Shown here one piece after another: positions 8,489 to 16,924 of a stretch of DNA of 64,000 nucleotides. Positions within the stretch are counted from its first letter, which is position 1; the number at the start of each line of letters is the position of its first letter. The stretch spans positions 309,024 through 373,023 of the forward strand of contig NZ_LILC01000037.1 of NCBI RefSeq assembly GCF_001274935.1, in the 5' to 3' direction. Origin of the DNA: Priestia koreensis (GTDB lineage Bacteria; Bacillota; Bacilli; Bacillales; Bacillaceae_H). The translations under genes and the position numbers were made by a program. The notes below the pieces were generated by a model that saw nothing but the letters and a program-made list of their open reading frames with translations, was not told the DNA's origin and made no database searches.

Positions 8489-10438
8489 TTATGCCCCCCT
8501 CGTTGCGCTTTCAGTGCGCTCAATTTCTTCAACACTTACATAGTAACCTTCATCATATTCGAATGAGCGAAGAACCATGCAGATTAGTACGCCGATTACA
8601 CCTGCGATACCCATGATCAACCAGTCAAAGACAAATCCAAATCCTGCAATGAAGAAGAAGACTGACATAACGAATGGACGACCAGAGTTGCTTGGCATAT
8701 GAATCGGTTTGTACTGAATTTTTTGTTCTGCTTTTTTCTGCTCTTTTGCTTCTTTCTTAGCTAACCAGTATGCGTCTAAACCTTTAACATCAGGAATAAT
8801 CGCGAAGTTATAGTGTGGGATTGGTGTTTTAGTTGCCCACTCAAGAGTACGACCATCCCAAGGGTCACCAGTTAGGTCACGTTCACCGTGACGTGCACTC
8901 CAGTAGATGTTATAAACTAATACTAGGAATCCAAGACCCATTCCAACAGCACCGATTGATGCAATTACGTTCAATGGCATCCAGCCTGTTGATGCTGAGT
9001 AAGTGTACATACGACGAGTCATTCCCATTAGTCCTAAGAAGTACATTGGGAAGAAACATACGTTAAATCCAACCATGAATAACCAGAAAGCAATTTTTCC
9101 TAAACGCTCGTTTAGCATGTGACCAAACATTTTTGGATACCAGTAATGTAAACCAGCAAAACATGCAAACACTGTACCAGCAATTAGTACGTAGTGGAAA
9201 TGCGCAATTAGGAAGTAACTGTTATGGTATTGATAGTCAGCTGCTGCCATCGCAAGCATTACCCCTGTAACCCCACCGATAACGAAGTTAGGAATAAACG
9301 CTAATGACCACATCATTGCAGCTGTGAAACGAATTCGCCCTTTGTAAAGCGTAAAGAGCCAGTTAAAGATTTTAACCCCTGTCGGAATTGAAATCGCCAT
9401 CGTTGTGATAGAGAAGAATGAGTTAACTGCTCCTCCTGCACCCATCGTGAAGAAGTGATGGACCCAAACAACGAAACTTAAGATCGAGATGGCAAGCATT
9501 GACCATACCATCGCTGAGTATCCGAATAGACGTTTACGTGAGAACGTACTGATAACTTCAGAGAAGATACCAAACGCCGGTAGGATAACAATATATACCT
9601 CAGGATGTCCCCAAACCCAGAAGAGGTTGGCCCACATCATCGGCATACCGCCATCGGCCACTGTAAAGAAGTGAGAACCGAACAAACGGTCAAATGTCAT
9701 TAATACAAGCGCTACTGTTAATACAGGGAACGCAAAGATAATGATGATAGATGTAATTAATACTGACCAAGTGAACATTGGCATACGCATCAATGTCATA
9801 CCTGGTGCACGCATTTTAAGGATTGTTACAAGGAAGTTAATACCTGTCATTAAGGTACCAATACCTGCAATTTGTAATCCCCATAGGTAGTAGTTTTGTC
9901 CAGGACCTGGACTATATTCATTCAGCGCAAGTGGTGCATAACTAGTCCAACCTGCATCAGGAGATCCCCCGATAACGAATGAAATGTTAAATAGCATTGC
10001 ACCAATAAAGAATGTCCAGAAACTTAGCGCATTCAAGTATGGGTACGCTACGTCACGTGCACCGATTTGTAAAGGTACCGCAACGTTGATTAAACCAATT
10101 AAGAATGGCATCGCCATGAACAAGATCATGATTGTACCATGAGTTGTAAAAATTTCATTGTAGTGCTGTGCGTCTAAAAACTTAGCGTCTGGAACCGTCA
10201 ACTGAGCACGCATTAATAGCGCATCGACACCACCGCGGAACAGCATAAGAATGGCAGCAATAATATACATGACACCAAGTTTCTTATGGTCAACTGTAGT
10301 AAGCCATTCAGTCCAAAGCCATTTCCACTTTTTGAAATACGTTAGTACGAATAAGATACCTACAGTAGCTAATATGATAGACACATCGGCACCGTAAATT
10401 AGTGGTTCGCCAGTGACGAAAAATTCATCAAGCTTCAC
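8489..10438 (-). CDS. qoxB: Cytochrome aa3 quinol oxidase subunit I
   Basis: The 649-residue catalytic subunit. It oxidises menaquinol, reduces oxygen to water at a haem-CuB centre and pumps protons. Haem and copper ligands are visible in THGTIMI (low-spin haem), WGHPEVYIVILP (CuB His and the cross-linked Tyr), VHHFFTMG (two CuB His) and IAHFHYVL (haem ligands). It has about 14-15 membrane helices and a Lys/Glu-rich cytoplasmic loop around residue 570, as in Bacillus QoxB. Subunit II lacks CuA, so the enzyme uses quinol rather than cytochrome c. It is followed by qoxC after 2 nt. Confidence 0.97.
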   Translation of the reverse strand: MKLDEFFVTGEPLIYGADVSIILATVGILFVLTYFKKWKWLWTEWLTTVDHKKLGVMYIIAAILMLFRGGVDALLMRAQLTVPDAKFLDAQHYNEIFTTHGTIMILFMAMPFLIGLINVAVPLQIGARDVAYPYLNALSFWTFFIGAMLFNISFVIGGSPDAGWTSYAPLALNEYSPGPGQNYYLWGLQIAGIGTLMTGINFLVTILKMRAPGMTLMRMPMFTWSVLITSIIIIFAFPVLTVALVLMTFDRLFGSHFFTVADGGMPMMWANLFWVWGHPEVYIVILPAFGIFSEVISTFSRKRLFGYSAMVWSMLAISILSFVVWVHHFFTMGAGGAVNSFFSITTMAISIPTGVKIFNWLFTLYKGRIRFTAAMMWSLAFIPNFVIGGVTGVMLAMAAADYQYHNSYFLIAHFHYVLIAGTVFACFAGLHYWYPKMFGHMLNERLGKIAFWLFMVGFNVCFFPMYFLGLMGMTRRMYTYSASTGWMPLNVIASIGAVGMGLGFLVLVYNIYWSARHGERDLTGDPWDGRTLEWATKTPIPHYNFAIIPDVKGLDAYWLAKKEAKEQKKAEQKIQYKPIHMPSNSGRPFVMSVFFFIAGFGFVFDWLIMGIAGVIGVLICMVLRSFEYDEGYYVSVEEIERTESATRGA

Positions 10439-10487
10439 GCTGTTGTCCTCCTTCCATGAGAAACATTGTATATATTAGAACGTTCGA

Positions 10488-11414
10488 TTATTTATCGCTC
10501 TTCTCATCTTTGTTGTCTTCCTTCATATCCATGTTGTTAGACATATGAGAATTTTGTTTTGCATGATCGATCCACTCTAAGTGTGTGCTAGAGTATGTGC
10601 TTCGACCAACATGTCCAGGCTTAATCAGCTTGGAGTATTGTTTTTTCGTTAACTTAGGTTCGTTTGATTGAACTGTTTGAACCCATTCATTGAAGTCTTT
10701 CTTTGTAACAGCTTCAACATCAAATGTCATATCCGTGAAGCCTTCACCAGAGAAGTTCGCACTTCTACCAGTATATTGCCCAACATGGTCAGCTAATAAG
10801 TATAGCTTCGTTTCCATGCCTGCCATTGTATACTTTTGACCACCTAGTTCTGGTACCCAGAATGAGTTCATAGGACCTACGGATGTAAGTTTGAACTTAA
10901 CAGGACGGTCTTCAGGGATGTTAACGTAGTTAACAGTCTCAATATTTTGCTCAGGATAACTAAAGATCCACTTCCAATCCGCAGATGTTACGTGAATAAC
11001 AAGTGGTTTTTTGTCTTCAGCTTTACTATCTTCAGCATTTTGTGTTGCTACTGCTTTTGGCGCTTTCTCTAAAGCCATTGTGGCTTTAACAGTTGGCACT
11101 GCTAATGCGATAACGATTAAAACCGGAATCGCAGTCCAAATTACCTCTAATAATAAGTTACCTTCTTGTTCAGGCGGCTCATAATCATGTTTATCTGGTC
11201 TTTCACGATAACGAATTAAAATAACCGTAAATAAAATGAATACTACGGCAATAATTGCTAACATTAAGATAAATGACCAAACAATCAAATCATACTGAGT
11301 TTTGGCTACCGGTCCTTTCGGATCTAATACAGCCATTTTCCCGCTACAACCACCTAAGAATAAAACAAGTGATAAAGGTAAAAGGGATAATAACTTCCAT
11401 TTAGATTTTTTCAT
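10488..11414 (-). CDS. qoxA: Cytochrome aa3 quinol oxidase subunit II, lipoprotein
   Basis: A 308-residue subunit II. The N-terminus is a lipoprotein signal peptide with lipobox LGGC near residue 23, followed by two transmembrane helices and an extracytoplasmic cupredoxin domain. The CuA-binding Cys and His residues of cytochrome c oxidases are absent (the region reads SANFSGEGFTDM), which marks a quinol oxidase. The C-terminal ~25 residues are a charged, Met-rich tail. It is first in the operon, 49 nt before qoxB. The ATG is preceded by a run containing GGAAGGAGG a little upstream. Confidence 0.95.
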   Translation of the reverse strand: MKKSKWKLLSLLPLSLVLFLGGCSGKMAVLDPKGPVAKTQYDLIVWSFILMLAIIAVVFILFTVILIRYRERPDKHDYEPPEQEGNLLLEVIWTAIPVLIVIALAVPTVKATMALEKAPKAVATQNAEDSKAEDKKPLVIHVTSADWKWIFSYPEQNIETVNYVNIPEDRPVKFKLTSVGPMNSFWVPELGGQKYTMAGMETKLYLLADHVGQYTGRSANFSGEGFTDMTFDVEAVTKKDFNEWVQTVQSNEPKLTKKQYSKLIKPGHVGRSTYSSTHLEWIDHAKQNSHMSNNMDMKEDNKDEKSDK

Positions 11415-11827
11415 CTAGCGCCTTCCTCCTTCCTTTCTCATCGCATGGTTCAAAAGTCCCCATTTTGTACGAAAAATAATTGCTTCTTACATAAGAAAAA
11501 TAAGAAGTTAAAAAAACTTCTATATAATAAAGTAATGCAATGAGTTAATGATCCCTTTAACAAAAATATCAAATGCAGCGATATTTCCAAATACCATCTT
11601 ACATCAATTCATAAATTGATAACATTTTTGTAACAAAACGTTCACAAAATGTTCATTTTTTATCCTTAAGCTATATCAAGAGTAAAAAAATGTAAAAAAG
11701 ACAGTCAAATAAAGGTTTCTTTTCCTCATTACTTTAACTTACCACTTCCTCTCCCCTCTTTCTAGAGTATATTGATATAATTTAAATTTTCAGTTTCTTT
11801 ACAACCCTTTCCCTACCCTTTCATCTA
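11415..11827. promoter_or_regulatory. qox upstream region with tandem 11-bp repeats
   Basis: This 413-bp gap lies between qoxA and the end of pgmB and must hold the qox promoter. No gene is visible. Two adjacent 11-bp repeats, ACAAAACGTTC (11633-11643) and ACAAAATGTTC (11644-11654), read on the minus strand contain TTTGTGAAC, close to the ResD-type box TTTGTGAAT. A palindrome ATCAATT-N4-AATTGAT lies at 11603-11620. A ResD, Rex or other redox operator is possible, but no factor can be named with confidence. No convincing terminator was found for pgmB. Confidence 0.4.
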
Positions 11828-12508
11828 TCAGCTAAAACCATTAATTTTATCATTAAAACGTTGGAGAATTTGATCTAACGTAATTTCAGCGGTGCTCTTC
11901 ACGTGCCAATCGGCCTCCTCCATTTCCTTATGCTCCCCTACTCCGATTGAAAACATGCCTGCGGTTTTAATGGCAGAAAGTCCCGCTTGTCCGTCTTCAA
12001 TTCCGACACAATTCTCAGGAGAAACGTTCAGATTTTGTGCCGCTGTCAAGAAAATCTCTGGATCTGGCTTACCGTTTTTGATCTTTTCAATATCTACTAC
12101 ATGATCAAGGTGCTCCTGTATCCCTAAATATTGAATGACTCGCTTTGCGTTAGAACTAGAAGAAGCAATGCCCACCTTTATCGACGACTTTTTTAATTCG
12201 CCGAGAAGTGATTGAATTCCTGGGAGAATGGAACTAGCATTCATCGTTCTTATTAGCTCTTGATAATCCTTATTTTTCTGTGTCGCCCACGTCTTTTTTT
12301 GTTCGTCTGAAAAGGTTTTGCCACTTTCCGAAATTAAGGTCTCAACCGTTTTCCCTCTGCTCAGTCCTTGTAGCTGTTGATTCCTTTCCCGCGTAAAGGG
12401 TACTCCTATTTCGTCTGCGATCTTTTTGGTGGCGATGTAATAAAATTCAACCGTATTCGCAATCACACCGTCTAAATCAAAAATGACCGCCTCTAGCGTT
12501 CGTCTCAT
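11828..12508 (-). CDS. pgmB: Beta-phosphoglucomutase (HAD superfamily)
   Basis: A 226-residue HAD hydrolase-fold protein. The nucleophile and acid/base motif is FDLDGVI near residue 10, motif II is IASSSS, and motif IV is GIEDGQAG with the Mg2+ Asp. The cap has LQGLSRGKTVETL, resembling the SRxESLE segment of PgmB, and GKPDPEIFLTAA is typical of B. subtilis PgmB. The enzyme converts beta-glucose-1-phosphate to glucose-6-phosphate and normally serves maltose or trehalose phosphorolysis. It is not in an operon with malT, but lies one gene away from malT-mapP, matching the gene association seen in Enterococcus maltose loci. No maltose phosphorylase is in the window. AGGAGG precedes the ATG. Confidence 0.82.
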   Translation of the reverse strand: MRRTLEAVIFDLDGVIANTVEFYYIATKKIADEIGVPFTRERNQQLQGLSRGKTVETLISESGKTFSDEQKKTWATQKNKDYQELIRTMNASSILPGIQSLLGELKKSSIKVGIASSSSNAKRVIQYLGIQEHLDHVVDIEKIKNGKPDPEIFLTAAQNLNVSPENCVGIEDGQAGLSAIKTAGMFSIGVGEHKEMEEADWHVKSTAEITLDQILQRFNDKINGFS

Positions 12509-12529
12509 CCATTTTCCTCCTCATTGAAT

Positions 12530-12563
12530 AAAAAAAGAATAGAATGACGAATCATCACTATTC
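12530..12563 (-). terminator. Terminator of nnrD/E
   Basis: An imperfect stem (GAATAG at 12537-12542 with CTATTC at 12558-12563, inner ATGA/TCAT) is followed on the minus strand by seven T. It separates nnrD/E from pgmB, so pgmB either has its own start or depends on read-through. Confidence 0.65.
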
Positions 12564-12573
12564 TCTTCCCACT

Positions 12574-14106
12574 TTACTTTTTGTGTTGTAGAAGCTGATT
12601 CAACGCTTTCGGCAAATGCTTAATTAAATCAGTTGCTACAATGTCTACCATACTATGCCCCTTCTCAAGGAGCAAATCTGCCACTTTTCCGTGCATATAG
12701 ACAGCGTTGTTTAGCGCCTCCTGAACAGACTTGTGCTGAAGAACAAACCCTAAAATCATGCCTATTAGGGTATCACCCGTTCCCCCTTTGGCAAGACCCG
12801 GGTTTCCGGTCGTATTCACAAACTGTTCTCCTGTTGGTGTCGTTACAATCGTGAATGGACCTTTTAAAACAACGTAAAGGTTGTGTTTAATGGCTAGATC
12901 TCGAGATACCTCAAAGCGATTATGTTCCACTTCATCAACAGTCATATCCATCAGCATACTCATTTCTCCAGGATGCGGTGTAATAATAGTCGGGGCTTTA
13001 CGATACTGAAGCAAGTCCCAACACTTCTTCAAATGTGTAAGACCGTCTGCATCAACAATGACCGTGCTATCCTGCTGAAGAACAGAGCGAACGACCTTTG
13101 TTCCGCCTTCCGTTCTTCCCATTCCTGGTCCTACAGCTATTGCATCTAGCTTCACATCATCAAACGATATATCTCCCAGGAAATAGCCATTCTCCTCTTG
13201 TAGCCCTCGGTACATTCCTTCTGTAATGTGAGATGCTACCACGGAACGAATGGATTCAGGTACATAAATGGTCAGGAGCCCTACCCCTGTTCGAAGGGCT
13301 GCTCCCGAAGAGAGAATGGGCGCACCAATCATAGTTGTAGAACCTCCTACAACCCCTCCCCTACCATAGGAACCTTTATGTGAAGAACGTGTTCTGCTCG
13401 GAAAGGTTCGTTCCACGTCTCTTTCTTCCCATTCCCTTTTGTGACGGGAGCTTTTTTCAATAGAGATGTTAGGAATCCCAATATCAACTGTCTCAACTTG
13501 TCCATAGTAATTAGCGGAAGGAAATGTGTAAGCACCTGTTTTTGGAGCCTGAATAGTGAATGTTTTATCTGCTTTTACAGCCGTTTCGACCACTCCCCCA
13601 TCGGCCTCAATTCCACTCGGAAGGTCAATACTGTAGACCATCGACTGAAGATGATTCAGCTGATCAATGATTTCTTTATAAGGAGTGCGGGGGCCTCCTT
13701 TTATGCCAATCCCTAATAACGCATCAATGACGTAATCATAGCGGGGCAACAGCGCGTGGAAGAGGTCTTTTTCATCCTGATAAGAACGGGTCACATACCC
13801 AGCATTCTCATAGTGAAGAAGTGCACCCTTGGCTTCACCTTTCAAATCTTGAGAGGATGAAATTATCCAAACGTCTACTTGGTAACCATATCCCTGTAAT
13901 AACCGCCCAATAACGAGACCATCTCCCCCGTTATTTCCCTTTCCAACTAGAACGGCAACTTTTTCATTTATGGGTATTTCTGCTTTCAACCGCTGAGCAA
14001 TAACGAGGCCTGCACTTTCCATTAGGCTCTCCCCTGATATTCCTACATTGCGTATTGTATATTGATCAATCTCGTACATTTCTTCAGCCGTTACAATTGG
14101 CTTCAT
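12574..14106 (-). CDS. nnrDE: Bifunctional NAD(P)HX epimerase / ADP-dependent dehydratase
   Basis: A 510-residue two-domain repair enzyme. The N-terminal YjeF/NnrE domain (about 1-215) has GKGNNGGDG and SIDLPSGIEADGG and epimerises damaged R- and S-NAD(P)H hydrates. The C-terminal ribokinase-like NnrD domain has ITPHPGEMSMLM and the nucleotide-binding AKGGTGDTLIG, and dehydrates the S form using ADP. The start at 14106 is chosen because GGAGGGG lies 6 nt before it. It is transcribed away from malT. In many Bacillaceae this is a stand-alone housekeeping gene, so its position between pgmB and malT need not imply a maltose link. Confidence 0.95.
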   Translation of the reverse strand: MKPIVTAEEMYEIDQYTIRNVGISGESLMESAGLVIAQRLKAEIPINEKVAVLVGKGNNGGDGLVIGRLLQGYGYQVDVWIISSSQDLKGEAKGALLHYENAGYVTRSYQDEKDLFHALLPRYDYVIDALLGIGIKGGPRTPYKEIIDQLNHLQSMVYSIDLPSGIEADGGVVETAVKADKTFTIQAPKTGAYTFPSANYYGQVETVDIGIPNISIEKSSRHKREWEERDVERTFPSRTRSSHKGSYGRGGVVGGSTTMIGAPILSSGAALRTGVGLLTIYVPESIRSVVASHITEGMYRGLQEENGYFLGDISFDDVKLDAIAVGPGMGRTEGGTKVVRSVLQQDSTVIVDADGLTHLKKCWDLLQYRKAPTIITPHPGEMSMLMDMTVDEVEHNRFEVSRDLAIKHNLYVVLKGPFTIVTTPTGEQFVNTTGNPGLAKGGTGDTLIGMILGFVLQHKSVQEALNNAVYMHGKVADLLLEKGHSMVDIVATDLIKHLPKALNQLLQHKK

Positions 14107-14282
14107 CTTCTTCCCCTCCTGCACCTATTTTTATTTATCTATACCCGACGAACTCTAATTCATGCAGTGTGACTTCTTCTCTCCGCCTTTTAGACCCTGT
14201 GTTATTCAAAGGATTTTAGGCCCTAATCACACCACCTTTCCATTCTTATAAAAAAACTTTTCAACGCTTATTACACGTTATT

Positions 14283-14326
14283 GAAAATTTTTTCAAAATT
14301 TCTATTGCGCAATGAAACCACTTTCA
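14283..14326 (+). promoter_or_regulatory. Two RpiR-type operator-like boxes upstream of malT
   Basis: GAAAATTTTTTCA at 14283-14295 is identical to a box in the gnd/rpiR divergent region, and GAAACCACTTTCA at 14314-14326 is a second dyad starting exactly 31 bp later, the same spacing as at gnd/rpiR. The second box lies inside the malT promoter spacer and also resembles a cre with one core mismatch. Confidence 0.5.
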
Positions 14327-14333
14327 TTACAAT
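14305..14333 (+). promoter_or_regulatory. malT: Predicted sigma-A promoter of malT-mapP
   Basis: A -35 TTGCGC (14305-14310) and a -10 TACAAT (14328-14333) are separated by exactly 17 nt, about 100 nt before the malT start. The rest of the 331-bp gap between nnrD/E and malT holds the operator boxes, a cre, and no gene. Confidence 0.6.
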
Positions 14334-14349
14334 AAGACTTACGATAATC

Positions 14350-14365
14350 ATGCAAGCGATTGCAT
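14350..14365 (+). promoter_or_regulatory. cre site (CcpA) downstream of the malT promoter
   Basis: ATGCAAGCGATTGCAT matches the cre consensus WTGNAANCGNWNNCAW at every fixed position. It lies just after the predicted transcription start, a position suited to catabolite repression by road-block. Confidence 0.65.
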
Positions 14366-14437
14366 TACCTAATTAATGAAAAGTTTGCATACACTATTTT
14401 TAGTCACATAGACAAGGGGAAAAGGAAGGTATACACC

Positions 14438-16096
14438 ATGAAAAAGTTTTTTTCATTTGATTTTTGGCAAAAGTTTGGAAAAGCTTTATTGGTTGTAGTA
14501 GCAGTTATGCCTGCTGCTGGAATCATGATTTCACTTGGTAAATTGCTTGGAATGACCGCGCAAGATATCGTAGTTTTGCAAACGATTGCAAGGGTAATGG
14601 AAGATATCGGGTGGGCTGTTATTACCAATCTTCACATTTTATTTGCCGTTGCAATTGGGGGATCTTGGGCTAAAGAACGCGCAGGTGGAGCGTTCGCAGC
14701 ATTAATTGCTTTTGTTCTGATCAACCGCATTACGGGCGCTATTTTCGGCGTAACTTCTGACATGCTAGTTGATCAAAAAGCAACGATTTCATCATTGTTT
14801 GGTCAACAACTAGTCGTAAAAGATTACTTCACTTCTATTCTAGGTGCTCCAGCACTTAATATGGGGGTATTCGTAGGAATTATCTCCGGTTTCTTAGGGG
14901 CCGCGTTATTTAATAAATATTACAACTATAATAAATTACCGAATGCTCTTTCTTTCTTCAACGGAAAGCGCTTTGTACCATTTGTTGTTATCGTGGGATC
15001 TGTTGTTACAGCTCTTGTTCTTTCCATTGTATGGCCATTTGTTCAAGGTCTACTGAATAATTTCGGACAATGGATTGCAACATCTCGTGACAGTGCACCA
15101 ATTGTTGCACCTTTCGTATACGGAGCATTAGAACGTCTATTGTTACCTTTTGGATTACACCATATGTTAACAGTTCCGATGAACTACACGGAACTTGGCG
15201 GAACGTACAAGATTTTAACAGGATCTGGTGCTGGCTCAACGGTTGCAGGACAAGATCCACTTTGGTTAGCATGGATTGCAGATCTTAACAACTTCTTATC
15301 TGCAGGAGATACAGAATCTTATAAAAAATTACTGCATGACGTAACACCTGCTCGTTTCAAAGTAGGACAAATGATTTTATCTTGCGCTGCCTTAATCGGT
15401 ATTGCCCTTGCAATGTATCGCAATGTTGATGTAGACAAACGTAAAAAGTATAAATCTATGTTCTTCTCAGCTGCTTTAGCTGTATTCTTAACAGGCGTAA
15501 CAGAGCCAATTGAATTTATGTTCATGTTCGTTGCACCAGTTCTTTATGTGGTATATGCACTAATGACAGGATTAGCATTTGCCATCGTAGACATTGTACA
15601 CGTTCGTGTTCATTCATTCGGTTTTATTGAGCTATTAACACGTACACCAATGATTATCAAAGCAGGTCTTTGGTTAGACCTTGTGAACTTTGTGATTGCG
15701 TGTCTTGTATTCTTCGGATTAAACTTTGCAGTTGCAAACTTCATGATCAAAAAGTTTAACTTACCAACGCCTGGTCGTAACGGTAACTATGTAGACGGGG
15801 AAGAAAATGAAGAAACAGCGGACACAAGCTCAAGCACGAAAAAGAACGTAGGAAACGATTCTCTAGCACCTGTTATTATCGGATTACTAGGTGGAGAGAA
15901 CAACATTGAAGATGTCGATGCATGTATGACTCGCCTTCGTGTAACAGTAAAAGATCCAAATGCTGTAGCGAACGAGGCAGACTGGAAGAAAAACGGTGCA
16001 CTAGGGTTGATCATTAAAGATCACGGTGTACAAGCCATTTACGGACCAAAAGCAGATGTCATTAAGTCCGATATTCAAGACTTGTTAGGAGCGTAA
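14438..16096 (+). CDS. malT: Maltose/alpha-glucoside PTS transporter EIICB
   Basis: A 552-residue PTS permease that imports and phosphorylates an alpha-glucoside, probably maltose. Residues ~1-430 form the EIIC membrane domain with the GVTEPIEFMF signature; residues ~470-552 form EIIB with the phosphorylated Cys in DACMTRLRVTV. There is no EIIA domain, so it needs a general EIIA such as the glucose one. The start at 14438 follows AAAAGGAAGG; an in-frame upstream ATG lacks a ribosome binding site and overlaps the cre. Maltose specificity is inferred from the family (TIGR alpha-glucoside IIBC type) and from mapP 3 nt downstream. Confidence 0.88.
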   Translation: MKKFFSFDFWQKFGKALLVVVAVMPAAGIMISLGKLLGMTAQDIVVLQTIARVMEDIGWAVITNLHILFAVAIGGSWAKERAGGAFAALIAFVLINRITGAIFGVTSDMLVDQKATISSLFGQQLVVKDYFTSILGAPALNMGVFVGIISGFLGAALFNKYYNYNKLPNALSFFNGKRFVPFVVIVGSVVTALVLSIVWPFVQGLLNNFGQWIATSRDSAPIVAPFVYGALERLLLPFGLHHMLTVPMNYTELGGTYKILTGSGAGSTVAGQDPLWLAWIADLNNFLSAGDTESYKKLLHDVTPARFKVGQMILSCAALIGIALAMYRNVDVDKRKKYKSMFFSAALAVFLTGVTEPIEFMFMFVAPVLYVVYALMTGLAFAIVDIVHVRVHSFGFIELLTRTPMIIKAGLWLDLVNFVIACLVFFGLNFAVANFMIKKFNLPTPGRNGNYVDGEENEETADTSSSTKKNVGNDSLAPVIIGLLGGENNIEDVDACMTRLRVTVKDPNAVANEADWKKNGALGLIIKDHGVQAIYGPKADVIKSDIQDLLGA

Positions 16097-16099
16097 AAT

Positions 16100-16894
16100 A
16101 TGAAATTACTCACATTAAACTGTCATTCTTGGCAGGAGGAAAATCAATGGGAAAAGATTTCGACTCTAGCGACGACGATTCAAGAAAAACAGTATGATGT
16201 GATTGCTTTACAAGAGGTTAGTCAATCAATTGACTCACCTCCCCTCCATAATCATCTTAAGAAGGATAACTTCGCCGCCGTACTATTAGATGAGCTTCAA
16301 AAAATCGGAGTCACTGATTACGAATACGTGTGGGATTTTCCCCACATTGGTTATGAAACGTTCGAAGAAGGGTTAGCCATTTTAACTAGGCATCCTATTA
16401 AGGAATCAGATTCGTTTTATGTATCGCAAAGTACCAATCATGATTACTGGAAAACACGAAAGATCGTACGTGCTACTATTTCATACAATGGCGTTCCCCT
16501 CTCCTTCTACTCCTGCCACTTAGGCTGGTGGGAAGACGAGGACGAACCATTTCAATTTCAGGCAGATCAATTACTGTCATATGTACAGACTCATAAAGAG
16601 CTTGGTTTTTTAATGGGTGACTTTAATAATAACGCCTTTACAAAAGATGAAGGATTCGATTATTTAAAATCACAAGGCTTACACGATACGTATCTCTTAG
16701 CTTCTGAAAAAGATGCCGGCATTACTGTAGAAGGTAAAATTGCCGGATGGGATCAAAACAAGAAAGATTTGCGTTTAGACATCATCTTTGCAACGAAACC
16801 TGTAGAAGTCAGATCGTCTCGTGTCATTTTCAACGAACGGAATAAATCGATTGTTTCTGACCATTACGGAGTGGAATGTGAGATTATCATGTAA
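16100..16894 (+). CDS. mapP: Maltose 6'-phosphate phosphatase (EEP family)
   Basis: A 264-residue endonuclease/exonuclease/phosphatase-fold protein. Its metal and catalytic motifs are LNCHSW near residue 5, ALQEVSQ (Glu ligand) near 36, HLGWW, GDFNNNAF and the C-terminal SDHYGVE. It lies 3 nt after the PTS gene with its own weak Shine-Dalgarno inside malT's last codons, so the two are co-translated. In Enterococcus faecalis the same pair, malT-mapP, imports maltose as maltose 6'-phosphate, and MapP then strips the phosphate so that maltose phosphorylase and PgmB can work. That precedent plus the nearby pgmB supports the function here. No DNA-repair context argues for an exonuclease. Confidence 0.82.
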   Translation: MKLLTLNCHSWQEENQWEKISTLATTIQEKQYDVIALQEVSQSIDSPPLHNHLKKDNFAAVLLDELQKIGVTDYEYVWDFPHIGYETFEEGLAILTRHPIKESDSFYVSQSTNHDYWKTRKIVRATISYNGVPLSFYSCHLGWWEDEDEPFQFQADQLLSYVQTHKELGFLMGDFNNNAFTKDEGFDYLKSQGLHDTYLLASEKDAGITVEGKIAGWDQNKKDLRLDIIFATKPVEVRSSRVIFNERNKSIVSDHYGVECEIIM

Positions 16895-16923
16895 AAAAGG
16901 TGGACAATGTGTCCACCTTTTTT
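16893..16923. terminator. Bidirectional terminator between mapP and pepF
   Basis: A perfect 14-bp stem (AAAAAAGGTGGACA at 16893-16906 with its complement at 16910-16923) and a 3-nt loop gives T runs in both directions. It serves the converging mapP and pepF genes. Confidence 0.9.
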
Positions 16924-16924
16924 A

